From an uncultured Paracoccus sp. (GTDB taxonomy: Bacteria; Pseudomonadota; Alphaproteobacteria; Rhodobacterales; Rhodobacteraceae), in contig NZ_CANKWH010000004.1 of assembly GCF_947487305.1 (NCBI RefSeq), positions 186,001 to 250,000 on the forward strand: 64,000 nucleotides of DNA, read 5' to 3'. Position numbers and translations under genes: made by a program. Below are positions 49,795-58,609 of the stretch, piece after piece. Within the stretch, counting starts at the first letter, position 1; every line of letters begins with the position of its first letter. Under the pieces are notes generated by a model. The model had not been told where the DNA came from. It saw only the letters and a list, made by a program, of their open reading frames with translations, and did not search any database.

Positions 49795-52700
49795 TAACGA
49801 CCGTCGAGCACCGCCAGATCGCTGCTGCGCCCGCCCTTGACATAGGTGACGCGGCTATTGCCGATCGCGGTGATCGTGCCGCCATTGATGCGGTCGCCAA
49901 GACGCAGGGTGATGACCCGGCCATTCGACAGCCTGACCAGCGCCCGGCTGCCCTTGCCGGCGCCGATCGTGCCGATGATCTGGGTGCGGTTGATGGTGAT
50001 GCCGTCCTTGACCGTGGCATTGGCGGCGACCCCTGCGGCAGTGGTGCCGCGCGGGACATTGGTGGCGACCTCGGGCTCGTTCTCGGCCTCGGGCGGGGTA
50101 TAGGCCTGGTTCCTTTGCGCGGCGGCGCGGGCCTCGGCCTCGGCCTGCGCGCGGGCGCGGGCTTCGGCGGCGGCACGGGCCTGCGCCTCGGCCCGGGCAT
50201 CGGCTGCCGCGCGGTCGCGGGCGCGTGCCTCGGCCTGGGCCTGCAACTGGGCATCCTCGCGGCGCTGCGCCTCGATCGCGGCGGCCTCATTGGCGCTTGG
50301 TTGCTGCGGCGTCGGGATCGGCGCGGCGGCGACCGCCGTTGCGGCGGCGGCGGCAGGCGCGACCAGCGCCACCACCCCGCGATTGCCGCTACGGCGCGGC
50401 GGCAGCGGCGACGAGGAAAGGGCGGTTAGCGCCCTGGCGCCGGGGGCGAGAGGACCCGAGGCGACGGCGGCGGCGATGGCCTTGTCGACCGCCGCGCCCG
50501 AGACACTGCTGCCACCCGCGCGGGCCGACAGCGAACCGGGCCGATGCGAAGGACGGGCCGAACGCGAAAGACCGCCGGTCGCTTTGGGCGAGCCGGCGGT
50601 GCGCTGCGGTTCAGATTGTGGCTTCTGCGCCGGTGGCGGCGATTCCCCCATCGCCGCCGCCACCGCATTGTTCACCGCCTTTTGCGTGCCGGCGCGCACA
50701 TCGACCGGGCGCCGCACGGGCCGGGCATCTGCCAGCCGGATCACCGCATCACGCTCGGCCTTGCTCAGGCTGTCATTGCCGGCCTGCGCGGTGCGCAGGT
50801 TCTTCAGGATATCCTCGTAGTACCGGATTTCGTCGGGGGTCAGCGCCGCCTGCCGGGGTTTCTCGGCGTCGCGCGGCAGAAGGTTCATCGATTGCCGATC
50901 GGGGCGCGAGCGCGGTCGGGTCGAGCGCTGCAAGGCGTCGGTCGGGCGCTGCGCCGCAGGTGCCGGGGCGGCTGCCGGCTGCGCGACGGGTTCGCTCCTG
51001 GTGCGTCGGGTCGAGGACGGACGCGAGGGCGGACGGATCGCCGTCACCCGCGACGGCGCGGCTTGCGTGCGCTCGGCAAAGGGTCGGGGATTGGCGGGGA
51101 CCACCGGGGTTGCGTCGTTCGCTTCCGGCGCGGCGGAACGGCGCGGCGGCGCGGCGGGCCGGGTCGAGCGGGTCAGGGCCAACGTGCGCAAGGGTGCGGG
51201 CTGGGTCGCACGCGGGGCCGGAGCAGCGGCTTTGGGCACCGCAGCTTTCCGGGCCGCAGCCTTGGGGGCAGGGGCCGCAGCCACCGGCGCCGGGCCGGAC
51301 GTGTGCGTGGGCGTGTGCGTAGCTGCCGGGACCTGGGCCACGGGGGCTTCGGCAACGGCCTCGGCCTCGGCCTCGGGTTCCGCTGCGGGTTCAGCCTGCG
51401 CCTCGGTCAATGCGGCCCGCACGGCGCTTTCGCGCGCGGCCAGCGCCTCGTCAGTGGCAGCTTCCGTCTCGGGAGCGGCAGCGGCCTCGTTCACCGGCGC
51501 CGGGGATTCGACGGGCAGCACGGCGGCGGTGGCCGGCTCTGCCTCGGCGACCGGAGCGGTCACGGGGTCGGTTGCCGCGAGTTCCGCATCCGTCGGCACA
51601 TCCGGTTCCTCGGCCATCTCGGCCTCGTCCACCGGCTCGGTCGTATCCTCGACCAGCGCCTCGTCCGAGACCGGCGCTGCGGCGGGTTCCGCGACTTCTG
51701 TGGCCGGGGCGGACGCGGCGATCTGATCGGCTGCGGGCGTCTCGGTCTTGCCGCCGAAGAACAGCAGCACCACGACCAGCGCCAGCATCAGCAGGCCCAT
51801 CATCACCGTAAACGTGCTGGGCGCGCGGCTGTTCATCGCACGCGCCGCGCCGATCAGCGAAGCCATCGCGCCGGACGTGGCCGGCTCGGTCTCCTCGACC
51901 GCACGCCGGCTGCGGGCCTCGGCGGCGCGGCTGTGGAAGGCCTGCGCCCGGGGCGGCATGGTCTTGCCGGGGGTGGCCGGTTCGACCTGCGGGGCAAGGT
52001 GACGGATCACCTGGGCGTCAGTCTCGGCGGCCTCGGCTTCGAGCGTCTCAACCGGGGTCTCGGCGGGCAGCGCCGGACCAACCCGCAGGTTCCGGGGCGC
52101 GGGGCTGGCCGTTGCACCGCGTTCCGCCGCCACCGAAAACTCCGACATGATCGGACGCTTGGGCTTCGGAGCTGCGGTCACGGCCGGCTCGGCGGGATAG
52201 GCATGGGCGATCACCCGCGAGACGACCGGATCGGCCGAGGCCACCTTCGCCGGCGTCTCTGCCATGCCGGCAATGCTGGCCGAGGTGACGCCGGCGCGGC
52301 GCAGATCGGGTTCGGTGACAGTGCTGCGGCGGGTCAGGTCGCGGACTGTGGCCGAGGGGCCGAAATCGGGCTGGCCGGGAAAGCGGTCGTCACCCGGGCG
52401 GGCGATGAAGCCGGTCGGGCGGAACCCCTGGCTCAGCGCGAATTGCTCGGCCTCTTCCAGCGTGCGGCGGGCGACGGCGGCGATGCGCAGGCTGTCGGCC
52501 TGGTCCTCGCCTGCGGGCGCAAAGGCAAAGGCCAGATCGGCAACTTCATAGGGGGTCAGCCCCTCCAGCGCGCGGGCCACTGCCAGCGCCGGTTCCGGAC
52601 CGGGCGGGACGGTCAACGTGGTGTAGAGGATCTGGTCATCGGGAATGACCAGCAGCGTATCGGGGCCGCCGGCCTGATCGGCCTCGGTCCCGTCCCGCTC

Positions 52701-52847
52701 GCGCAGGCTGCCCAGTTGCTGACTCAGATCGCCACGGGTGAAGCGCACGGACCCCAGCCGTCGCCAGCCCTCGGGGTCGCGCTTTTCCAGCACGACCTCC
52801 TCGTGGGTAAAGCTCATTGCGAATGCAGCGGTAAAATGCTTGGTCAT
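49794..52847 (-). CDS. Large Ala/Pro-rich membrane protein with GspL/PilM-like and GspC/PilP-like ends
   Basis: 1017 residues, not assignable to a named family by eye. Residues 1-165 resemble the cytoplasmic actin-like part of GspL/PilM (TLLVIPDDQILYTTLTVPPG, then VARALEGLTPYEVADLAFAF and SLRIAAVARRTLEEAEQFAL). One membrane helix at about 346-367 (MMGLLMLALVVVLLFFGG). A very long Pro/Ala/Glu-rich segment and a helical QAEARARDRAAADARAEAQA-like stretch (about 855-905) follow. The last 90 residues (NRTQIIGTIGAGKGSRALVR, then LRLGDRINGGTITAIGNSRV) look like the GspC/PilP homology region. No secretion or pilus genes are nearby. Coupled to the antiporter gene. Confidence 0.65.
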   Translation of the reverse strand: MTKHFTAAFAMSFTHEEVVLEKRDPEGWRRLGSVRFTRGDLSQQLGSLRERDGTEADQAGGPDTLLVIPDDQILYTTLTVPPGPEPALAVARALEGLTPYEVADLAFAFAPAGEDQADSLRIAAVARRTLEEAEQFALSQGFRPTGFIARPGDDRFPGQPDFGPSATVRDLTRRSTVTEPDLRRAGVTSASIAGMAETPAKVASADPVVSRVIAHAYPAEPAVTAAPKPKRPIMSEFSVAAERGATASPAPRNLRVGPALPAETPVETLEAEAAETDAQVIRHLAPQVEPATPGKTMPPRAQAFHSRAAEARSRRAVEETEPATSGAMASLIGAARAMNSRAPSTFTVMMGLLMLALVVVLLFFGGKTETPAADQIAASAPATEVAEPAAAPVSDEALVEDTTEPVDEAEMAEEPDVPTDAELAATDPVTAPVAEAEPATAAVLPVESPAPVNEAAAAPETEAATDEALAARESAVRAALTEAQAEPAAEPEAEAEAVAEAPVAQVPAATHTPTHTSGPAPVAAAPAPKAAARKAAVPKAAAPAPRATQPAPLRTLALTRSTRPAAPPRRSAAPEANDATPVVPANPRPFAERTQAAPSRVTAIRPPSRPSSTRRTRSEPVAQPAAAPAPAAQRPTDALQRSTRPRSRPDRQSMNLLPRDAEKPRQAALTPDEIRYYEDILKNLRTAQAGNDSLSKAERDAVIRLADARPVRRPVDVRAGTQKAVNNAVAAAMGESPPPAQKPQSEPQRTAGSPKATGGLSRSARPSHRPGSLSARAGGSSVSGAAVDKAIAAAVASGPLAPGARALTALSSSPLPPRRSGNRGVVALVAPAAAAATAVAAAPIPTPQQPSANEAAAIEAQRREDAQLQAQAEARARDRAAADARAEAQARAAAEARARAQAEAEARAAAQRNQAYTPPEAENEPEVATNVPRGTTAAGVAANATVKDGITINRTQIIGTIGAGKGSRALVRLSNGRVITLRLGDRINGGTITAIGNSRVTYVKGGRSSDLAVLDGR

Positions 52848-53023
52848 GACGGTCTGCTAAGCCTCGGCGCGCGGGTTTGTCCCGATCTGGTGTTGTCTTC
52901 ATGATTTACCTCAATTCCTTGTGTGGGGAAAGGGAAACTGGCGAAGCTGTGAACGCAAATCGATGAACAAATCCCTAAGATCGGCGTTCAGCGGGGCAGG
53001 CATCCCCCAACAGGAGTTACCAA

Positions 53024-54007
53024 ATGAAATCACGAGACACCGCCGCCACCACGAGGCCCGTTCCGACCCGCAAGGCGCGCGGGCGGGGGATTCTGGCCGG
53101 GCTGCTGGCAGGCGCGGCGCTGATGGCTGCCGCCCCCGCGATGGCGGCGCCCGGCGACAAACCCGGCATGGGCGGGCATCAAGCCTGCCACGGCAAGGGC
53201 ATGGGTCCTCACGGCGCCCGCATCTCTGTCACCGGCGAGGGCCAGGCACTGGGCCAGCCCGACATGGCGACGATCAATCTGGGCGTCACCACCCAGGCCG
53301 AGACGGCAGCGGCGGCGATGGCCGCGAATTCCGAGCAGCAGACGGCGGTGATCGCGGCGCTGACCGGATCGGGCGTCGAAGAACGCGACATCCAGACCTC
53401 GGGTCTGAACCTGACGCCGATGATGGACTATTCGCGCGAGGGCCAGCCGCCGCGCGTCACAGGCTACCAGGCGCAGAACATGGTGACGGTGCGGGTGCGC
53501 GACCTCGAGGGTCTGGGCGGCACGCTGGACGGGCTGGTCACGGCGGGCGCGAACGAGATCAACGGCATCACCTTCGGCCGCGACAATTCCGACGAGATGC
53601 AGGACGAGGCGCGCCGCGACGCGGTGGCCGATGCCCAGCACCGCGCCGAGGTGATCGCCGAGGCTGCCGGCCTGACGCTTGGCCCGGTTCTGACCATGCG
53701 CGATGTCGTCTATACGCAGGGCGGGCCCGAGCCGATGATGATGCGGCAGGCGATGGATGCCGGGGCCGCCAAGGCGGTGCCGGTGCAGGGTGGTGAGCTG
53801 ACCATGATGGCGCAGGTCGAGATGCAGTTCGCGCTGCGCGACGAGGCGGCGATGGCAGAATGCGCCGCGATGGGTCCCGGGCAGGGCGAGCATGATGCCG
53901 CGCCCGAGGCTGGACCCGGGGCCGAACCCGAGCCCGAGGGCGAGATGCCCGAGGGCGAAGCACCGGAGGCCGAGGCACCCGACGCGGAGGCGGCGCCCTC
54001 GAACTGA
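53024..54007 (+). CDS. SIMPL-domain (DUF541) exported protein
   Basis: 327 residues. A long signal peptide: basic TRKARGRG, then ILAGLLAGAALMAAAPAMAA with cleavage near residue 43. The SIMPL domain (about 68-275) shows ISVTGEGQALGQPDMATINLGVT in two parts, then EERDIQTSGLNLTPMMDY and VRVRDLEGLGGTLDGLVTAG. The tail after 285 is an acidic Pro/Glu repeat (GEMPEGEAPEAEAP). Known relatives are periplasmic and tied to oxidative stress or kinase signalling; function here is unknown. AGGAG lies nine bases before the ATG. Divergent from the large Ala/Pro-rich gene. Confidence 0.82.
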   Translation: MKSRDTAATTRPVPTRKARGRGILAGLLAGAALMAAAPAMAAPGDKPGMGGHQACHGKGMGPHGARISVTGEGQALGQPDMATINLGVTTQAETAAAAMAANSEQQTAVIAALTGSGVEERDIQTSGLNLTPMMDYSREGQPPRVTGYQAQNMVTVRVRDLEGLGGTLDGLVTAGANEINGITFGRDNSDEMQDEARRDAVADAQHRAEVIAEAAGLTLGPVLTMRDVVYTQGGPEPMMMRQAMDAGAAKAVPVQGGELTMMAQVEMQFALRDEAAMAECAAMGPGQGEHDAAPEAGPGAEPEPEGEMPEGEAPEAEAPDAEAAPSN

Positions 54008-54056
54008 GGTCAGGCCGAAGCTGTCACACAGCCGTTCGAAACACGGCAATCGAAAA

Positions 54057-54081
54057 GGCCCGGGGAAACGCTCCCCGGGCC
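54057..54081. terminator. Bidirectional terminator between SIMPL gene and metY
   Basis: GGCCCGGGG and CCCCGGGCC form a perfect 9-bp stem with a 7-base loop; on the minus strand it is followed by TTTT, so it mainly ends metY. Confidence 0.7.
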
Positions 54082-54101
54082 TCGTCATCTGGGCAGCACT
54101 C

Positions 54102-55382
54102 TCAGGCCGTCGCCTTGGCCAGCGCCTGGTCCAGATCGGCGATCAGATCGCCCACATCCTCCAGTCCGATCGACAGCCGCACCACTTCGGGGCCTGCACC
54201 GGCGGCGCGCTGCTGATCCTCGTTCAACTGCCGGTGCGTGGTCGAGGCGGAATGGATCACCAGCGAGCGGGCATCGCCCAGGTTCGCCACATGGCTGAAG
54301 AGTTGCAGCGCATCGACCAGCTTGACCGCCGCCGCATAGCCGCCCTTGATCTCGAAGGTGAAGATCGCACCCGCGCCCATGGGATAGACGCGCTTCGCCG
54401 TCGCGTTCCAGGGCGAGGAGGCGAGGCCCGCATAGGTGACAAGGTTCACCCGCGGGTCTTTCTCCAGCCATTCGGCGACCTTCTGGGCGTTCTCGACATG
54501 GCGCGGCATGCGCAGGCCAAGGGTCTCGATCCCCATCAGCGTGTAATGCGCGCCCTGCGGGTTCATGGTCATGCCCAGATCGCGCAGCCCGATGGCGATG
54601 CCGTGGAAGGTGAAGGCGAGGTTGCCGAAGGTCTCGTGGAATTTCAGCCCGTGATAGGCGGGTTCCGGGGCCGAGAGGCTGGGGAACTTGTCGCTGGCCG
54701 ACCAGTCGAAATTGCCGCTGTCCACCACCACGCCGCCGGTCACGGTCCCATTGCCGGTCATGTATTTGGTCAGGCTGTGGACAACCAGCGTCGCGCCCAT
54801 CTCGAGCGGCTTGCAGAGATAGGGGGTGGCCAGGGTGTTGTCGACGATCAGCGGGATGCCGGCCTCGTTCGCGATGCCCGCGACGGCGGGGATGTCGGTG
54901 ACATAGCCGCCCGGGTTGCTGATCGATTCACAGAAGATCGCGCGGGTGTCACCGTCGATGGCGGCGCGGACGGCCACGAGATCGTCGAGATCGACGAATT
55001 TCGCCGACCAGCCGAAGCGGCGGATGGTCTGGCTGAACTGGGTGACGGTGCCCCCGTAAAGCCGGGTCGAGGCGATGATGTTCAGCCCCGGTCCCATCAG
55101 CGGGAACAGCGCCATGATCTGCGCCGCGTGACCCGAGGAACAGCAGACCGCGCCGGCCCCGCCCTCCAGCGCCGCGATGCGGTTCTGCAGCGCGCTGACC
55201 GTCGGGTTGGTCAGCCGCGAATAGATATAGCCGACCTCTTGCAGGTTAAACAGTTTTGCCGCGTGATCGGCGTCGCGGAAGGCATAGGCGGTGGTCTGAT
55301 AGATCGGCACCTGCCGCGCGCCGGTGGCGGGGTCGGCTGCGGTGCCGGCATGGATGGCGGTCGTGTCGAAGCCCTGGGTCAT
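54102..55382 (-). CDS. metY: O-acetylhomoserine sulfhydrylase
   Basis: PLP enzyme making homocysteine from O-acetylhomoserine and sulfide in methionine synthesis. 426 residues. N-terminal GFDTTAIHAGTAADPATGAR and PIYQTTAYAFRD are typical of MetY; SRLTNPTVSALQNRIAALEG contains the phosphate-binding arginine; the PLP lysine is in VHSLTKYMTGNG. C-terminal VRLSIGLEDVGDLIADLDQA is the Cys/Met-enzyme signature. The 89-bp leader shows AGGAGG for translation but no SAM-II riboswitch pattern. ltrA lies upstream in the same direction. Confidence 0.92.
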   Translation of the reverse strand: MTQGFDTTAIHAGTAADPATGARQVPIYQTTAYAFRDADHAAKLFNLQEVGYIYSRLTNPTVSALQNRIAALEGGAGAVCCSSGHAAQIMALFPLMGPGLNIIASTRLYGGTVTQFSQTIRRFGWSAKFVDLDDLVAVRAAIDGDTRAIFCESISNPGGYVTDIPAVAGIANEAGIPLIVDNTLATPYLCKPLEMGATLVVHSLTKYMTGNGTVTGGVVVDSGNFDWSASDKFPSLSAPEPAYHGLKFHETFGNLAFTFHGIAIGLRDLGMTMNPQGAHYTLMGIETLGLRMPRHVENAQKVAEWLEKDPRVNLVTYAGLASSPWNATAKRVYPMGAGAIFTFEIKGGYAAAVKLVDALQLFSHVANLGDARSLVIHSASTTHRQLNEDQQRAAGAGPEVVRLSIGLEDVGDLIADLDQALAKATA

Positions 55383-55428
55383 CTGGCTGATCCTCCTGTG
55401 GTCGCGGACAACCTAGAGGCCGAGACCC

Positions 55429-55455
55429 GCCCCCCGCAACGGGAAAACGGGGGGC
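55429..55455. terminator. Hairpin between ltrA and metY
   Basis: GCCCCCCG and CGGGGGGC form an 8-bp stem with an 11-base loop after the ltrA stop. No T-run follows on the minus strand, so termination is uncertain; it may instead be a metY leader fold. Confidence 0.35.
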
Positions 55456-55471
55456 AAGCGGCGGGACCAGA

Positions 55472-56665
55472 TCAGTGCCTCTGGTCGCTTGCCGGCTGGC
55501 CGTGGTCCAGCACCGTGCCGGCTTCGGGCGCGGGTTCGTGGATCGGGCAGCGCCACAGCACCGCCACGACCGCGATCAGCGCAAAGCCCCAGGTCGGCAG
55601 GTCAAGGAAGGCCCCGACGACCGAGACCCCGGCCATGACCGGCAGCGCAAGGCTGCGGATGCCGTGGTGAAAATGCCGGTCGCGCGCCACCCAGAGCGCC
55701 AGCATGAACACCGCGAGCGGCAGGCCCAGCCACATCGCCAGCTCTGCCGGTGTCGCCTTGCTGTGATCGCTGGCCAGATCCAGCTCGGCCGCGACCCCGG
55801 CGCCCAGCACCGCGACCGAGCCGAAGATGAAGACATGGGAATAGCCCCAGATGAAGGCGGTCTTGGTATCGGCGCGGGGCAAGTGATCCTCTTCGGTGAA
55901 ATAGAGCCAGAAGATCGCCAGCACCATCACCGCCCCGCCAAGCGCGACCACGCCCGGCCACATCAGGCCATCTTCGCCATACATCATGCTGAAGCCGACG
56001 CTGATCGCCAGCATGATCTCGCCCATCGAGATGATGGTCAGCAGGCCGTAGCGTTCGATGATGTGGTGGCGGTGAAAGGGCGTGGCGCCGGCGCGTTCGG
56101 CAAAAACGGGCACCGAGAACTCGATCAGGAAGACCAGACCGGCCCCGATGAAGAAGGCAGTCGAGCCGGGCGCGCAGAGCAGATAGACGAGGATCCAGCC
56201 GACCTGCGCGATCAGGATGCCGGCGGCAAAGCGGCGGCAGGTGGCGCGATAGGCGGGATTGCTGCTGGCCCTGAGCCACAGAAGCGCCATGGCGACCCGC
56301 ATGATGCACCAGCCAAGCACGCCCCACTGCATGTCCAGCGTCTCGAAGATATGTCCGGCCCCGCCGGCGAAGATCAGCGCCCCGATCATGATGGTCATGG
56401 TCAAGAGCCGATAGAGAGGGCCGTCATTGTCGAAGGCGCTGGCGAACCAGGTGAAGTTCATCCACGACCACCAGATCGAGATGAAGAGGAAGAGGAAGCG
56501 CGGCAGCACCTCGATGCCATGGCCCCCGCTGATGCCGTGATGCAGCGCCGCCGTGACCGAGGCGATGGCGATGACGAAGACCAGATCGAAGAACAGTTCC
56601 AGCTGGGTGGCCGCGCGATGGTGCTGCGCGGGATTGCGGGCGGGAAGGGCGGGGAGGTGAACCAT
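55472..56665 (-). CDS. ltrA: Low temperature requirement protein A (LtrA)
   Basis: 397 residues and about ten membrane helices. The LtrA start is AATQLELFFDLVFVIAIASVTA; PFHRHHIIERYGLLTIISMG and EDHLPRADTKTAFIWGYSHV are the other conserved stretches. LtrA was named from cold growth of Listeria and its transport or other role is still undefined. The gene precedes metY in the same direction, separated by a hairpin. Confidence 0.88.
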   Translation of the reverse strand: MVHLPALPARNPAQHHRAATQLELFFDLVFVIAIASVTAALHHGISGGHGIEVLPRFLFLFISIWWSWMNFTWFASAFDNDGPLYRLLTMTIMIGALIFAGGAGHIFETLDMQWGVLGWCIMRVAMALLWLRASSNPAYRATCRRFAAGILIAQVGWILVYLLCAPGSTAFFIGAGLVFLIEFSVPVFAERAGATPFHRHHIIERYGLLTIISMGEIMLAISVGFSMMYGEDGLMWPGVVALGGAVMVLAIFWLYFTEEDHLPRADTKTAFIWGYSHVFIFGSVAVLGAGVAAELDLASDHSKATPAELAMWLGLPLAVFMLALWVARDRHFHHGIRSLALPVMAGVSVVGAFLDLPTWGFALIAVVAVLWRCPIHEPAPEAGTVLDHGQPASDQRH

Positions 56666-56727
56666 GAGAAGCCTCGTCGGGGATTGCCGTCCCAGATAGG
56701 AGGAGATTTCGCGGAAAACTCAAGCCT

Positions 56728-57942
56728 TCAGATGCGACGACCTGCCGCAGGCCCTGCTGCTGTCACGGCCAGAGGGTCATGGTCATAGATCCAGTCGAAC
56801 CGCCCGGCCAGCCGCTCGGGCGAAAGGCGCGAGATCACCCGCAGCCCGGCATGGGCGACCAGCCGCTTTGGCCCGGTCAGGTGATAGGCGCGGGCATTTG
56901 CGCTGGCCAGCGCCACGACCTTCGTCGCCCGTTCGGCCCGGAGCGACTGGTATCGGGCCAGCGCGGCGGTCTGGTCTGGGTCAGCATCGAGACAGGCGGC
57001 CAGCACCGCCGCATCCTCGATCGCAAGCGCCGCGCCCTGGGCCATGAAGGGCAGGGTCGGATGGGCGGCATCGCCAAGGATGACGCGGCTGCCATCCTGC
57101 CAGCGCCGCGCGACCTCGTGGCGGAAAAGGCCCCAGATGCCGGTCTCGCTGACCCGAGCCAGCCAGTCGGGCACCGGCCCGCCGAAAGCCGCGAAGGCAG
57201 CGCGCAGATGGGCCGGGTCGTCGGCCTGCGACCAGCCCTCGGCCTGCCAGTCCGGGCGCTCGACCACGGCGACGATGTTGCGAAGTCCGCCAGCCAGCGG
57301 ATAGCTGACCAGATGCCGTTTCGGCCCGAGGAACAGGTCGGCCCAGCCCGTGCCATCGGCGGGCGGTTCGGGGTCGCGGATCAACGCGCGCCACGCGGTC
57401 TGGCCGGTGAAGAAGGGCGCCTCGGTGCCGTTCAGCACCTGCCGCACCCGGCTGTTGATCCCATCCGCGCCGATGACCAGCGGCTCGCGCGGCAGGGCGT
57501 CGATCATGTGGCCAAGCCGCAGGGTCACGCCTTCGGCCTCGGCTGCGGCACCCAGCACCTCGACCAGCCTGGCGCGGTGAATCATGCGGAAGCGGGCAGC
57601 GGGGCGTCGCGCGGCAAGGTCGAGCCGGGCGATGGGTCGGCCTGCCGCATCCCACATCCGGACCCCGCGCCCGTTGACCGACACCGCATCCAGCGCCGGG
57701 CCGAGCCCCAGCGCCTCGAGCACCCGGCCCGCATTCGGAGAGATCTGCAGGCCTGCACCGACCTCGGTCAGCTCGGGCGCGCGTTCAAGCACATGCACCT
57801 CGGCCCTGCGCCGGGCCAGCGCCAGCGCGGCGGTCAATCCGCCAATGCCCGCGCCGATGAGGGTGGCCGGGCGGTCTTTCAGATTGTTGCCGCGTCGCGC
57901 AGACAGGACGGCTGGACTCGGACCCTCGGTGCTTTCCGACAT
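56728..57942 (-). CDS. FAD-dependent aromatic-ring-hydroxylase-like monooxygenase
   Basis: 404 residues. FAD motif LIGAGIGGLTAALALARRRAEVHVLE split by a short linker, after an N-terminal unconserved stretch of about 25 residues; LQISPNAGRVLEALGLG and the second flavin motif ILGDAAHPTLPFMAQGAALA are those of salicylate or 3-hydroxybenzoate 6-hydroxylases. VIGADGINSRVRQVL supplies the DG motif. The substrate cannot be told; ubiquinone-hydroxylase or catabolic roles are both possible. No aromatic-degradation genes are adjacent. The real start may be further inside, near the LKDRPATLIG stretch. Confidence 0.82.
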   Translation of the reverse strand: MSESTEGPSPAVLSARRGNNLKDRPATLIGAGIGGLTAALALARRRAEVHVLERAPELTEVGAGLQISPNAGRVLEALGLGPALDAVSVNGRGVRMWDAAGRPIARLDLAARRPAARFRMIHRARLVEVLGAAAEAEGVTLRLGHMIDALPREPLVIGADGINSRVRQVLNGTEAPFFTGQTAWRALIRDPEPPADGTGWADLFLGPKRHLVSYPLAGGLRNIVAVVERPDWQAEGWSQADDPAHLRAAFAAFGGPVPDWLARVSETGIWGLFRHEVARRWQDGSRVILGDAAHPTLPFMAQGAALAIEDAAVLAACLDADPDQTAALARYQSLRAERATKVVALASANARAYHLTGPKRLVAHAGLRVISRLSPERLAGRFDWIYDHDPLAVTAAGPAAGRRI

Positions 57943-58014
57943 GATCCTTGTCCTTTCGCCGTCCTTGTGCCGGGGCGTCGATCCCGCAGGTCGCCGCCCC
58001 GTCAGCAGTCCGGA

Positions 58015-58437
58015 TCAGTCGTCCCGGTGAACGCGCTCGCGCCGCTCGTGCTTTTCCTGCGCTTCCAGCGTCATCGTGGCGATGGGGCGCGCGTCCAGCC
58101 GCTTGAGGCTGATCGGCTCGCCAGTCACCTCGCAATAGCCGTAATCCCCGGTTTCGATCCGGCGCAGCGCCGAGTCGATCTTGGAGACCAGCTTGCGCTG
58201 GCGATCGCGGGTGCGCAGTTCCAGCGCCCGGTCAGTTTCCTCGCTGGCGCGGTCGGCAATATCCGGCACGCTGCGGCCACTGTCCTGAAGTCCTTCGAGC
58301 GTTTCGGCGGATTGCTCGAGCAGTTCCTGCTTCCATGCCTGCAATTTGCGACGAAAATACTCTAACTGACGGTCATTCATAAAAGGTTCGTCCTCGGCGG
58401 GACGGTAATCCTGAGGCAGGAAGGTTTGAGCTTTCAT
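58015..58437 (-). CDS. dksA: RNA polymerase-binding factor DksA, non-zinc C-T-T-A type
   Basis: Binds in the RNA polymerase secondary channel and, with ppGpp, tunes stable-RNA promoters. 140 residues. The coiled-coil tip motif is DIADRA (residues 59-64), matching the essential D-x-x-D-x-A. In the globular domain the four zinc cysteines of E. coli DksA are Cys102, Thr105, Thr123 and Ala126 (GYCEVTGEP and TMTLEAQ). The same C-T-T-A replacement is known in a functional Rhodobacter sphaeroides DksA, so activity without zinc is expected. An internal ATG at residue 20 (MNDRQLEYF) is an alternative start. Confidence 0.93.
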   Translation of the reverse strand: MKAQTFLPQDYRPAEDEPFMNDRQLEYFRRKLQAWKQELLEQSAETLEGLQDSGRSVPDIADRASEETDRALELRTRDRQRKLVSKIDSALRRIETGDYGYCEVTGEPISLKRLDARPIATMTLEAQEKHERRERVHRDD

Positions 58438-58609
58438 ATTTCCTCCGGCTCGGCCGGGACGTTGGGGGGTCCGGGTCCTCGAGCGGACCCATAAAGGAAG
58501 GAATCCCCCTTGTCGATATAAGTTAGGGTTAACGTCTGCGCCAATCTTGCGGGCGGCGGGACAGCGTCCTAGGTTGCCGCCGAGTTGGAGCAGGTTCAGG
58601 AGTCCTTAC

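Noticed and set aside
55383..55471. SAM-II riboswitch ahead of metY
   Set aside because: Expected in this group, but neither the conserved loop sequence nor the pseudoknot pairing is present; only a GC hairpin is seen.
53892..55670. A 592-codon frame across the SIMPL end and antisense to metY
   Set aside because: It crosses a clear terminator and two real gene ends; no motif.
58518..58533. CtrA box between dksA and the MoxR gene
   Set aside because: ATAA-N7-TTAAC has one mismatch in an AT-biased spot and no palindromic core; too weak to list.
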